In this document: positions 17,360-25,790 of the stretch, piece by piece
How positions within the stretch are numbered: position 1 is the stretch's first letter
How the letters are laid out: the number at the start of each line of letters is the position of its first letter
Assembly: GCF_041080655.1 (NCBI RefSeq)
Contig: NZ_CP163525.1
Location: 3,720,001 to 3,784,000, forward strand
From: Streptomyces sp. CG4
GTDB taxonomy: Bacteria; Actinomycetota; Actinomycetes; Streptomycetales; Streptomycetaceae
Length of the DNA: 64,000 bases
Direction: 5' to 3'
The notes under the pieces: model-generated
What the model was told of the DNA's origin: nothing
The model's input: only the letters and a program-made list of their open reading frames with translations
Databases searched by the model: none
Program-made: the position numbers and the translations under genes

Positions 17360-19006
17360 GTGCACGACGATCTCATCGCCCGGGCCAAGGCGTGGCTCGC
17401 CGAGGACCCCGACACGGAGACCCGTGACGAACTCGCCGAGCTGATCGACGCCGGGGACGTCACGGAACTGTCGGCCCGCTTCAGCGGCACGCTCCAGTTC
17501 GGCACCGCCGGCCTGCGCGGCGAGCTGGGCGCCGGCCCGATGCGCATGAACCGCAGCGTGGTCATCCGCGCCGCCGCCGGCCTCGCCGCGTACCTGAAGA
17601 AGAACGAGCCCTCCCAGAGGGAAGGACGAGCCGGCCTCGTCGTCATCGGCTACGACGCCCGCCACAAGTCCGCCGACTTCGCCCGGGACACCGCCGCCGT
17701 GATGACCGGCGCCGGTCTGCGGGCCGCCGTACTCCCCCGCCCCCTGCCCACCCCCGTCCTCGCGTTCGCCATACGGCACCTCGGCGCGGTCGCGGGTGTC
17801 GAGGTCACTGCCAGCCACAACCCGCCCCGGGACAACGGCTACAAGGTCTACCTCGGCGACGGCTCCCAGATCGTGCCGCCCGCCGACGCGGAGATCGCCG
17901 CCGAGATCGACGCGATCGCCTCCCTGCACGACGTACCCCGCCCGGACGCCGGCTGGGAGATCCTGGACGACTCCGTGCTGGAGGCGTACCTGGCCCGTAC
18001 GGACGCCGTACTGGCCCCTGATTCCCCCCGCACCGCCCGCACCGTCTACACGGCGATGCACGGCGTCGGCAAGGACGTCTTCCTCTCCGCCTTCGCCCGC
18101 GCCGGCTTCCCCGAGCCGGTACTGGTCGCCGAACAGGCCGACCCGGACCCGGACTTCCCGACGGTCGCCTTCCCCAACCCGGAGGAGCCGGGCGCGATGG
18201 ACCTGGCGTTCGCGCAGGCCCGCGCCACCGACCCGGACCTGATCATCGCCAACGACCCCGACGCCGACCGCTGCGCGGTGGCCGTCAAGGACGGCGCCGA
18301 CTGGCGGATGCTGCGCGGCGACGAGGTCGGCGCGCTGCTCGGCGCCCACCTGGTCCGCCGGGGCGCGACCGGTGTGTTCGCCGAGTCGATCGTCTCTTCC
18401 TCCCTGCTCAGCCGCATCGCCGAGAAGGCGGGTCTGCCGTACGAGGAGACGCTGACCGGCTTCAAGTGGATCGCCCGCGTGGAGGGCCTGCGCTACGGCT
18501 ACGAGGAGGCCCTCGGCTACTGCGTGGACCCCGAGGGCGTGCGCGACAAGGACGGCATCACGGCCGCGCTGCTGATCACCGAGCTGGCCTCCGTGCTCAA
18601 GGAGGAGGGCCGTACCCTCCTGGACCTCCTCGACGACCTCGCCGTACAGCACGGCCTGCACGCCACCGACCAGCTCTCGGTGCGCGTCGAGGACCTGTCC
18701 GTCATCGCGGACGCGATGCGCCGCCTGCGCGAGCAGCCGCCGACCGAGCTGGCGGGCCTGGCCATCACCCGGGCCGAGGACCTCACCCGGGGCACGGACA
18801 GGCTGCCGCCCACGGACGGCCTGCGCTACACCCTCGACGGGGCCCGGGTGATCGTCCGCCCGAGCGGCACCGAGCCGAAGCTGAAGTGCTACCTGGAGGT
18901 CGTCGTACCGGTCGCCGCGCACGCCGGCCTGCCGGCCGCCCACGCGCACGCGGCGAAGCTGCTGACCGCGCTGAAGCGCGACCTGTCGACGGCCGCGGGC
19001 CTCTGA
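17360..19006 (+). CDS. Phospho-sugar mutase (phosphomannomutase/PGM2 type, likely phosphopentomutase)
   Basis: A 548-residue alpha-D-phosphohexomutase. Phosphoserine loop VEVTASHNPPRDNGYKVY (Ser152), metal loop IIANDPDADRCAVAV, sugar loop TGFKWIARVEGLRYGYEEAL, and phosphate-binding RPSGTEPKLKCYLEV. The family acts on hexose phosphates, but PGM2-type members also interconvert (deoxy)ribose-1- and -5-phosphate. Between pnp and deoC that role is the natural inference. GTG 17360 lies 11 bases after AGGAGAGG; upstream open frame is repeat sequence. Confidence 0.9.
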   Translation: MHDDLIARAKAWLAEDPDTETRDELAELIDAGDVTELSARFSGTLQFGTAGLRGELGAGPMRMNRSVVIRAAAGLAAYLKKNEPSQREGRAGLVVIGYDARHKSADFARDTAAVMTGAGLRAAVLPRPLPTPVLAFAIRHLGAVAGVEVTASHNPPRDNGYKVYLGDGSQIVPPADAEIAAEIDAIASLHDVPRPDAGWEILDDSVLEAYLARTDAVLAPDSPRTARTVYTAMHGVGKDVFLSAFARAGFPEPVLVAEQADPDPDFPTVAFPNPEEPGAMDLAFAQARATDPDLIIANDPDADRCAVAVKDGADWRMLRGDEVGALLGAHLVRRGATGVFAESIVSSSLLSRIAEKAGLPYEETLTGFKWIARVEGLRYGYEEALGYCVDPEGVRDKDGITAALLITELASVLKEEGRTLLDLLDDLAVQHGLHATDQLSVRVEDLSVIADAMRRLREQPPTELAGLAITRAEDLTRGTDRLPPTDGLRYTLDGARVIVRPSGTEPKLKCYLEVVVPVAAHAGLPAAHAHAAKLLTALKRDLSTAAGL

Positions 19007-19029
19007 GCCGTACACACGTCGAACACGTC

Positions 19030-19061
19030 AAAGGGGTGCCCCCAGCCCGGGGCACCCCTTT
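19030..19061 (+). terminator. Stem-loop terminator of the mutase gene
   Basis: A perfect 13-bp stem (AAAGGGGTGCCCC with its complement), 6-base loop, ending TTTCTT; 24 bases after the stop codon. The A-flanked stem could also serve the convergent PH-domain gene. Confidence 0.85.
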
Positions 19062-19123
19062 CTTCCGCCGCGTACACCCCGCGCACGCCGCGTACTCCGC
19101 GACGAGGCCGTCGGCCCGCCCGT

Positions 19124-19816
19124 TCAGCCGGTCGCCAGCAGAATCACGAGCAGCACCGCGCCCGCCACCGCCGGTGCGATCACCTCGTACGCCCAGCGCA
19201 CGGTGACCTCGCCCTGTGCCGTCTCCTCCGTGCCGCGCCGTTCCAGCAGCTCCCGCAGCTCGTCCATGACCTGGTCGGTGTCCGCGCGGGTCGGTCCGCC
19301 CGCCGCGCCGGAGCCACCGGAGCCGCCGAAGGCACCCAGGCCGCCGAGCCCCCGGCTCGACGCCGCGCCACCGCGTGCCGCCTCCGCCGCCGCCCGCGAC
19401 CTGTGCAGCTCCGCCTTCTTGCGGGCCCGCAGCGAGACGGGGACGGACCACAGCTGGTACTTGCGACCCGACTTGGCGACGACCTCGTTGGAGTAGCCGG
19501 AGCGCAGCCCGGCGACCTCGCCCCAGGGCAGGCCGATCACCCGGAACGGGTTACGGATCCGCAGCCGGTCCTCGCCGGCGAAGACCGCCGGGCGGAGCGT
19601 GAAGGCGATCACCAGCGGCACGATCAGGATCATTCCGGCGAGCGCCAGCCACGGCGTGCGGCCATGGCCCTGGAACAGCGCGTCGAAGCCGAGCCAGCCG
19701 ACGACGAGCAACAGCAGCACACCGCCCACGAGCGCCATGGGCGAGCGGTAGATCCGGTCCTTGGCGGCGGGAGCCGGCGGCGGTGACGCGGGGGACGGGT
19801 GGTCCGGGGTGCTCAT
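19124..19816 (-). CDS. PH-domain membrane protein
   Basis: A 230-residue protein. After a Pro-rich N-terminus come two transmembrane helices (about 27-44 and 55-77). Then a bacterial PH-like domain with LRPAVFAGEDRLRIRNPFR and LPWGEVAGLR, a long basic/Ala helix, a Gly-rich linker and a C-terminal hydrophobic helix (VIAPAVAGAVLLVILLATG). It probably sits in the membrane with the PH domain in the cytosol. Function unknown. Start ATG 19816 (MSTPDHPSP). Confidence 0.82.
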   Translation of the reverse strand: MSTPDHPSPASPPPAPAAKDRIYRSPMALVGGVLLLLVVGWLGFDALFQGHGRTPWLALAGMILIVPLVIAFTLRPAVFAGEDRLRIRNPFRVIGLPWGEVAGLRSGYSNEVVAKSGRKYQLWSVPVSLRARKKAELHRSRAAAEAARGGAASSRGLGGLGAFGGSGGSGAAGGPTRADTDQVMDELRELLERRGTEETAQGEVTVRWAYEVIAPAVAGAVLLVILLATG

Positions 19817-19920
19817 GGCCCAAGTCTGCACGACACCGGTGGCGGCGCCGCCATGCGCCCCGGAACCGGCGCTCAGCTGTGATCTTCCGAGTGGATATGA
19901 GCGCCGGGGGTGTACAGCCG

Positions 19921-19932
19921 CTACGCGCGTAG
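19921..19932. promoter_or_regulatory. Nucleoside-regulon palindrome, site 2 (deoC)
   Basis: Perfect CTACGCGCGTAG ending 13 bases before the deoC GTG. A -10 box TATGCT (19934-19939) begins one base after it, so a bound protein would cover the -35/-10 spacer. The -10 to GTG gap of 6 bases suggests a leaderless message. Confidence 0.78.
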
Positions 19933-19945
19933 ATATGCTCGTCTG

Positions 19946-20911
19946 GTGACCATGCCCACTACCGCACCCACAGCTCACGCTCTCTCGGACGTCACCGCGT
20001 CCGACAGCACGCTGCGCCGCTTCCTGCACGGGCTGCCCGGCGTCGACGCGGTCGGCCTGGAGGCGCGCGCCGCGTCTCTCGGCACCCGTTCCATCAAGAC
20101 CACCGCGAAGGCGTACGCCATCGACCTCGCCATCTCGATGGTCGACCTGACGACGCTGGAAGGCGCGGACACCCCGGGCAAGGTCCGGGCGCTCGGCGCC
20201 AAGGCGGCCCACCCGGACCCGACGGACCGGACGGCCCCCACGACCGCGGCCGTCTGCGTCTACCCCGACATGGTGGCCGTCGCCAAGGAGGCCGTCGCCG
20301 GCTCCGGCGTCAAGGTCGCCTCCGTCGCCACCGCCTTCCCGGCCGGCCGCGCCGCCCTCGACGTGAAGCTGGCCGACGTGCGCGATGCCGTCGCCGCGGG
20401 CGCCGACGAGATCGACATGGTCATCGACCGGGGCGCGTTCCTCGCCGGCAAGTACCTGAAGGTGTACGACGAGATCGTCGCCGTGAAGCAGGCCTGCGGC
20501 GACCGCGCCCGGCTGAAGGTCATCTTCGAGACCGGCGAGCTGTCGACGTACGACAACATCCGCCGCGCCTCCTGGCTCGGCATGCTCGCCGGCGCCGACT
20601 TCATCAAGACCTCGACGGGCAAGGTGGCGGTCAACGCCACGCCCGCCAACACCCTGCTGATGCTGGAGGCCGTGCGGGACTTCCGCGCCCAGACCGGCGT
20701 CCAGGTCGGCGTGAAGCCGGCCGGCGGCATCCGCACCTCCAAGGACGCCGTCAAGTTCCTGGTCCTGGTCAACGAGACCGCGGGCGCGGACTGGCTGGAC
20801 AACCACTGGTTCCGCTTCGGCGCCTCCTCGCTCCTGAACGACCTGCTGATGCAGCGTCAGAAGCTGGCCACCGGCCGCTACTCCGGCCCCGACTACGTGA
20901 CGGTGGACTGA
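19946..20911 (+). CDS. deoC: Deoxyribose-phosphate aldolase
   Basis: Cleaves 2-deoxyribose-5-phosphate to glyceraldehyde-3-phosphate and acetaldehyde. The 321-residue TIM-barrel carries the Schiff-base lysine in ADFIKTSTGK (K221), the second lysine in GVKPAGGIRTSKDA, and EIDMVIDRGAFLAGKY. Start taken as GTG 19946 from promoter spacing; an ATG two codons on (19952) is an alternative. Five bases separate its stop from the aldehyde dehydrogenase start, so the acetaldehyde product can be handled by co-expressed enzymes. Confidence 0.95.
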   Translation: MTMPTTAPTAHALSDVTASDSTLRRFLHGLPGVDAVGLEARAASLGTRSIKTTAKAYAIDLAISMVDLTTLEGADTPGKVRALGAKAAHPDPTDRTAPTTAAVCVYPDMVAVAKEAVAGSGVKVASVATAFPAGRAALDVKLADVRDAVAAGADEIDMVIDRGAFLAGKYLKVYDEIVAVKQACGDRARLKVIFETGELSTYDNIRRASWLGMLAGADFIKTSTGKVAVNATPANTLLMLEAVRDFRAQTGVQVGVKPAGGIRTSKDAVKFLVLVNETAGADWLDNHWFRFGASSLLNDLLMQRQKLATGRYSGPDYVTVD

Positions 20912-20916
20912 TCGAC

Positions 20917-22353
20917 ATGGCTTCCGTATTCGAATACGCACCGGCGCCCGAGTCCCGCTCCGTCGTCGACATCGCCCCCTCCTACGGCCTCTTCATCGAC
21001 GGCGAGTTCGCCGAGGCGGCCGACGGCAAGGTCTTCAAGACCGTCAGCCCCAGCACGGAAGAAGTGCTGTCCGAGGTCGCCCAGGCCGGCGAGGCGGACG
21101 TCGACCGTGCGGTCAAGGCCGCCCGCAAGGCCTTCGAGAAGTGGTCGGCGCTGCCGGGCTCCGAGCGCGCCAAGTTCCTGTTCCGCATCGCCCGGATCAT
21201 CCAGGAGCGCAGCCGCGAGCTGGCCGTCCTGGAGACGCTGGACAACGGCAAGCCGATCAAGGAGACCCGCGACGCGGACCTCCCGCTGGTCGCCGCGCAC
21301 TTCTTCTACTACGCGGGCTGGGCCGACAAGCTCGACCACGCCGGTTTCGGGGCGAACCCGCGTCCGCTGGGCGTGGCGGGCCAGGTCATCCCCTGGAACT
21401 TCCCGCTCCTCATGCTGGCCTGGAAGATCGCCCCGGCGCTCGCGACCGGCAACACGGTCGTCCTGAAGCCCGCCGAGACGACCCCCCTGTCCGCCCTGTT
21501 CTTCGCGGACATCTGCCGCCAGGCGGGCCTGCCCAAGGGCGTCGTCAACATCCTTCCGGGCTACGGCGACGCGGGCGCCGCCCTCGTGGCGCACCCGGAC
21601 GTCAACAAGGTCGCCTTCACCGGCTCCACGGCCGTCGGCAAGGAGATCGCGCGGACCGTCGCGGGCACCCGCAAGAAGCTCACCCTCGAACTGGGCGGCA
21701 AGGGCGCCAACATCGTCTTCGACGACGCCCCGATCGACCAGGCCGTCGAGGGCATCGTGACCGGCATCTTCTTCAACCAGGGCCAGGTCTGCTGCGCGGG
21801 CAGCCGGCTGCTGGTCCAGGAGTCGATCCAGGACGAGCTGCTGGACTCCCTCAAGCGCCGCCTGTCCACGCTCCGCCTCGGCGACCCGCTGGACAAGAAC
21901 ACCGACATCGGCGCGATCAACTCCGCCGAGCAGCTGGCCCGGATCACCGCGCTGGCCGAGCGGGGCGAGGCGGAGGGCGCCGAGCGCTGGTCCCCGGCTT
22001 GCGAACTGCCGGGCTCCGGCTACTGGTTCGCCCCGACGCTGTTCACGAACGTCACCCAGGCGCACACCATCGCCCGCGACGAGATCTTCGGCCCGGTGCT
22101 GTCGGTCCTCACCTTCCGTACGCCGGACGAGGCGGTCGCCAAGGCGAACAACACGCAGTACGGCCTGTCGGCGGGCATCTGGACCGAGAAGGGCTCGCGG
22201 ATCCTGGCCGTCGCGAACAAGCTGCGCGCCGGTGTCGTCTGGTCCAACACGTTCAACAAGTTCGATCCGACCTCGCCGTTCGGCGGTTACAAGGAGTCGG
22301 GCTTCGGCCGCGAGGGCGGCCGCCACGGCCTGGAGGCGTACCTCGATGTCTGA
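20917..22353 (+). CDS. Aldehyde dehydrogenase, catalytic partner
   Basis: NAD(P)-dependent oxidation of an aldehyde, most simply the acetaldehyde made by DeoC. 478 residues with the complete family set: PWNFPLLMLAWKIAPALATG, KPAETTPLSAL, FTGSTAVGKEI, the catalytic Glu in LELGGKGANIVFDDA, the catalytic Cys in NQGQVCCAGS (C292) and the C-terminal PFGGYKESGFGREGG. It overlaps the next gene by 8 bases. Confidence 0.92.
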   Translation: MASVFEYAPAPESRSVVDIAPSYGLFIDGEFAEAADGKVFKTVSPSTEEVLSEVAQAGEADVDRAVKAARKAFEKWSALPGSERAKFLFRIARIIQERSRELAVLETLDNGKPIKETRDADLPLVAAHFFYYAGWADKLDHAGFGANPRPLGVAGQVIPWNFPLLMLAWKIAPALATGNTVVLKPAETTPLSALFFADICRQAGLPKGVVNILPGYGDAGAALVAHPDVNKVAFTGSTAVGKEIARTVAGTRKKLTLELGGKGANIVFDDAPIDQAVEGIVTGIFFNQGQVCCAGSRLLVQESIQDELLDSLKRRLSTLRLGDPLDKNTDIGAINSAEQLARITALAERGEAEGAERWSPACELPGSGYWFAPTLFTNVTQAHTIARDEIFGPVLSVLTFRTPDEAVAKANNTQYGLSAGIWTEKGSRILAVANKLRAGVVWSNTFNKFDPTSPFGGYKESGFGREGGRHGLEAYLDV

Positions 22354-23251
22354 GAAGACCGAAAAGACCGAACCGCGACTGTCGGTCTTCAAGACCTACA
22401 AGCTGTACGTCGGCGGGAAGTTCCCGCGTTCCGAGAGCGGCCGGGTGTACGAGGTGACCGACTCGAAGGGCAAGTGGCTGGCCAACGCACCGCGGTCCAG
22501 CCGTAAGGACGCCCGTGACGCGGTCGTGGCCGCGCGCAAGGCCTTCGGCGGCTGGTCCGGGGCGACGGCGTACAACCGCGGCCAGATCCTCTACCGCGTC
22601 GCGGAGATGCTGGAGGGCCGCCGCGAGCAGTTCGTGCGCGAAGTGGCCGACGCGGAGGGCCTGACCAAGCCGAAGGCGGCCGCGGTCGTGGACGCGACCA
22701 TCGACCGCTGGGTCTGGTACGCAGGCTGGACCGACAAGATCGCCCAGGTGACCGGCGGCGCCAACCCGGTCGCGGGCCCGTACTTCAACCTCTCCTCGCC
22801 CGAGCCGACCGGAGTGGTCGCCGTCCTGGCCCCGCAGGAGTCGTCCTTCCTGGGCCTGGTGTCGGTCGTCGCCCCGGTGATCGCCACCGGCAACACGGCG
22901 GTCGTGATCGCGAGCGAGCGGTCCCCGCTCCCGGCGCTCTCCCTGGCCGAGGTGCTGGCCACCTCCGACGTCCCCGGCGGCGTGGTCAACGTCCTGTCCG
23001 GCCGTACGGCGGAGATCGCGGCCCCGCTGGCCGCGCACCAGGACGTCAACGCGATCGACCTCGCGGGCGCCGACGAGGCGCTGGCGAAGGAGCTGGAGAT
23101 CGCGGCGGCCGACAATCTGAAGCGGGTGCTCCGTCCACAGGCTGTGGATTACTTCGAGACGCCCGGCATCGAGCGGATGACGGCGTTCCTGGAGACCAAG
23201 ACGGTGTGGCACCCGACGGGCTCGCTGGGCGCGTCCGGCTCGTCGTACTGA
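22346..23251 (+). CDS. Truncated aldehyde dehydrogenase-like protein lacking the catalytic half
   Basis: A 301-residue protein with the N-terminal aldehyde-dehydrogenase fold (KLYVGGKFPRSESGRVYEV, the substrate-entry helices, and APQESSFLGLVSVVAPVIATG). It ends where the catalytic domain should begin: there is no ELGGK Glu and no GQ-x-C cysteine. The reading frame is clean and it overlaps the active partner by 8 bases, so it is probably a real subunit and not a broken gene. The two together resemble ALDH16, where a full ALDH domain is fused to a non-catalytic truncated one. Confidence 0.85.
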   Translation: MSEKTEKTEPRLSVFKTYKLYVGGKFPRSESGRVYEVTDSKGKWLANAPRSSRKDARDAVVAARKAFGGWSGATAYNRGQILYRVAEMLEGRREQFVREVADAEGLTKPKAAAVVDATIDRWVWYAGWTDKIAQVTGGANPVAGPYFNLSSPEPTGVVAVLAPQESSFLGLVSVVAPVIATGNTAVVIASERSPLPALSLAEVLATSDVPGGVVNVLSGRTAEIAAPLAAHQDVNAIDLAGADEALAKELEIAAADNLKRVLRPQAVDYFETPGIERMTAFLETKTVWHPTGSLGASGSSY

Positions 23252-23297
23252 GTTCACACCGAGCCCGCACCGAGGCCGCACCGCGGCCCGCACGACC

Positions 23298-23339
23298 GAG
23301 AGCCGCGCCTTCCCTCCGTCCGGGGAAGGCGCGGCTCTC
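23298..23339. terminator. Bidirectional stem-loop terminator
   Basis: A 17-bp perfect stem (23298-23314 with 23323-23339) with an 8-base loop, between the convergent aldehyde dehydrogenase-like and secreted-protein genes. It is GC-rich without a long T run. Confidence 0.85.
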
Positions 23340-23373
23340 TCGTCTGCGGTCGCCCACCGACGCCTGCGGTCGG

Positions 23374-23805
23374 CTATTCCATTCCGGCCATGCCGCCCAG
23401 CACGCCGCTGAGCCCCTCCGCCACCGGGGCGACACCGATCGGACCGGTCCGGGCGAGCGGACCGGTCAGGCCGCCGAGGTCGCCCTCGTCCACCGGGAGG
23501 ACCCGGGTGTGGGCGACCGGGGTGTACTGCAGCGCCTGGAGGGGAACGGCGGCGTAGTCGGTCACCCCCGGCACCTGGGCGCCGCCCTGCGGGGCCATCG
23601 ACCCGAGCGGGGTGCGGGCCGGCGCGGCCGTCGCCCCGAACGAGCCGGGCAGCCCGGGTGCCTCCGCGGCGGGAGCGGCGTCCGTGGCGCGAGGCGCGTC
23701 CGCGGACGCCGTCATCGCCCCCGCGCCCAGCGTCGCCGAGGCGGTCGCGAGGACGATCAGGGCGCGTTGCGCGGTGCGGTTGAGGGGGGACGCGTGTCGT
23801 GCCAT
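23374..23805 (-). CDS. Secreted Ala/Gly/Pro-rich protein
   Basis: A 143-residue protein with a Sec signal peptide: basic MARHASPLNRTAQR, hydrophobic ALIVLATASATLGAGAMT, likely cleavage after ASA near residue 35. The mature part is Ala/Pro/Gly-rich with no cysteine and no recognised domain. ATG 23805 has AAGGTGG upstream; earlier in-frame codons give non-signal sequence. Function unknown. Confidence 0.7.
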   Translation of the reverse strand: MARHASPLNRTAQRALIVLATASATLGAGAMTASADAPRATDAAPAAEAPGLPGSFGATAAPARTPLGSMAPQGGAQVPGVTDYAAVPLQALQYTPVAHTRVLPVDEGDLGGLTGPLARTGPIGVAPVAEGLSGVLGGMAGME

Positions 23806-23931
23806 CTGGGGCCACCTTACCTGTGCACTGGGTAACGACTTCGACACGAAGAGTAGTTGAGGTGAGGGTCACGCTCAAAAGCCGACCCGCGGGGTCGGCA
23901 GGCGGCCCCCCATGCGTCAAACTGGTGTTCC

Positions 23932-24567
23932 GTGAGCCTTCATCTCCCGTCCCCCGCCCGTGTCGTGCTGCTGTGCGGCCCCTCCGGCTCGGGCAAGTCA
24001 CTCGTCGCCGCCCGTTCCGGGCTCCCCGTGCTGCGCCTCGACGACTTCTACAAGGAGGGCGACGACCCGACGCTGCCCCTGGTGGCCGGGAGCGCGGACA
24101 TCGACTGGGACCACCCCGAGTCCTGGGACGCGGACGGGGCGGTCGAGGCCATCGCCCGGCTGTGCGCCACCGGTTCCACGCCGATACCGGTGTACGACAT
24201 CGCGCTGAGCGCCCGCACGGGCGAGGAGCAGCTGCACATCGGCCGTACCCCGCTGTTCGTCGCGGAGGGCATCTTCGCCGCGGAGATCGTCGAGCGCTGC
24301 CGTGAACGGGGCATGCTGGCGGACGCGCTCTGCCTGACCCGGGGCCCCGTCACCACCTTCCGCCGCCGCTTCCTGCGCGACCTGAAGGAGGGCCGCAAGT
24401 CGGTGCCGTTCCTGCTGCGCCGCGGCTGGCGGCTGATGCGCACGGAGCGGTCGATCGTCGCCCGCCAGGTGTCCCTGGGCGCGCATCCGTGCGGCCGGGA
24501 CGAGGCGCTGGGCCGGCTGGCGGCGGCAGCGGCGGGCCGTCAGGCACGTCAGCAGACGGCGGCGTAG
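23932..24567 (+). CDS. udk: Uridine kinase-like P-loop protein
   Basis: Probably phosphorylates uridine/cytidine to the monophosphate, a salvage step that fits the nucleoside genes around it. The 211-residue protein has Walker A LLCGPSGSGKS at 12-22, LRLDDFYKEGDDPTLP, DIDWDHPESWD, and the lid region TFRRRFLRDLKEGRK. GTG start with only a weak ribosome-binding site. It is the Streptomyces short form, so substrate range is uncertain. Confidence 0.82.
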   Translation: MSLHLPSPARVVLLCGPSGSGKSLVAARSGLPVLRLDDFYKEGDDPTLPLVAGSADIDWDHPESWDADGAVEAIARLCATGSTPIPVYDIALSARTGEEQLHIGRTPLFVAEGIFAAEIVERCRERGMLADALCLTRGPVTTFRRRFLRDLKEGRKSVPFLLRRGWRLMRTERSIVARQVSLGAHPCGRDEALGRLAAAAAGRQARQQTAA

Positions 24568-24602
24568 AAGCCGCCGTAGAAGCAGCAGCGGCGGACACGC
24601 AA

Positions 24603-24641
24603 AGCGGGACTGGACAGGCCCCCCAGCCCTCCAGTCCCGCT
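24603..24641. terminator. Stem-loop between uridine kinase and sigQ
   Basis: A perfect 12-bp stem (AGCGGGACTGGA with its complement), 15-base loop, between convergent genes. It probably ends transcription from at least the uridine kinase side. Confidence 0.75.
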
Positions 24642-24774
24642 CCTGGTGCTCCCCCGTTTCCCCGTTCCCCTCCCTCGTTCCCCTCCCTCGTCCGTCCCCC
24701 GTGGGCCCACCCCCCGGTGGCCCCCGTTTTCCCCCGTGTCCCCCCGCGGGTCACCCCCCAGTGACCCCGGACCT

Positions 24775-25551
24775 TCAGGCGACCAGTTCGCCGAAGGCGT
24801 TCTCCTCGTCACGGCCGAAGCTGAGGACCTCGTCGTCGCGCAGCCGGCGGAGCGACCGCCAGATGCTGGACTTCACCGTGCCGACACTGATGTCGAGGAT
24901 CTCCGCGATCTCCGGGTCCGTACGGCCCTCGTAGTAGCGCAGGACCAGCATGGTGCGCTGGAGCTCGGGCAGCCGGGCCAGCGCCTGCCACAGGACCGCG
25001 CGCAGCTCGGTGCCGCGCATCGCGTCCGTGTCGGAGGGCGTCTCCGGCAGTTCCTCGGTCGGGTACTCGTTGAGCTTGCGGCGCCGCCAGGCGCTGATGT
25101 GCAGGTTCGTCATGGTGCGGCGGAGGTATCCGCCGACCGCCGCCTTGTCGCTGATCCGGTCCCACGCCCTGTACGTCGAGAACAGCGCGCTCTGCAGCAG
25201 GTCCTCGGCCTCGAAGCGGTCGCCCGTCAGGTGGTAGGCGGTGGCGTACAGGGAGGCGCGGCGCTCCTGGACGTAGGCGGTGAACTCCGCCTCCGTCAGG
25301 GAGCGGCGCTGCTCCCCCGAGTCCTCCCTGTACGCGGTTCCCCCGTGCGTTTCCCCCGTGTGGCCGTCAACCACCGTCATGTACGTGGTGTGCTGACGCC
25401 CGGTGCCGCGAGCGCACCCCCGCCCTCCCCCACGCTCGAACACGCTCGCGCGGGAGGGACCCCCATCGGCACCGGACTTCTCGGAACCCCGGTGCACGTC
25501 GTGCAGACGCGTGATTACGGCGCTGGTGCTGATGCTGTGCAGCGTGTTCAT
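24775..25551 (-). CDS. sigQ: ECF RNA polymerase sigma factor SigQ
   Basis: 258-residue ECF sigma factor encoded divergently from afsQ1; in S. coelicolor SigQ interacts with AfsQ control of antibiotic production. After a roughly 85-residue poorly ordered N-terminus come sigma region 2 (ATAYHLTGDRFEAEDLLQSA, GGYLRRTMTNLHISAWRRR) and region 4 (LPELQRTMLVLRYYEGRTD, then EIAEILDISVGTVKSS). ATG 25551 follows GGGGAG at 6 bases, which decides against longer frames. The AfsQ1-type site upstream suggests control by the phosphorylated regulator. Confidence 0.93.
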   Translation of the reverse strand: MNTLHSISTSAVITRLHDVHRGSEKSGADGGPSRASVFERGGGRGCARGTGRQHTTYMTVVDGHTGETHGGTAYREDSGEQRRSLTEAEFTAYVQERRASLYATAYHLTGDRFEAEDLLQSALFSTYRAWDRISDKAAVGGYLRRTMTNLHISAWRRRKLNEYPTEELPETPSDTDAMRGTELRAVLWQALARLPELQRTMLVLRYYEGRTDPEIAEILDISVGTVKSSIWRSLRRLRDDEVLSFGRDEENAFGELVA

Positions 25552-25667
25552 CTCGCGCTCCCCGTCGTGGACTTGCGGTGGTTCGGTCTTGCCGGGCCGG
25601 TTCGGTGGGCCGCCCTGCCCGTGACCAAAAGACTGCCGGGGCCAGTTCATGGCCGTGTCCGTCGACT

Positions 25668-25683
25668 GTCACAGACCTGTCAC
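25668..25683. promoter_or_regulatory. AfsQ1-type binding site between sigQ and afsQ1
   Basis: GTCAC-AGACCT-GTCAC fits exactly the AfsQ1 consensus GTnAC-n6-GTnAC as I recall it. A third GTCAC follows at 25703-25707. The site lies in the divergent gap, about 108 bases before afsQ1 and 117 before sigQ. Confidence 0.8.
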
Positions 25684-25790
25684 AGGGGCCCTGCCCAGGG
25701 CTGTCACAGGAAGTGCGCAGTGGGTGGCGGCAGGAAAGGCCTGGTGCGCGCAGGTCGTACGACACCCCGTCCATGGGCCAGAATGAGCCC

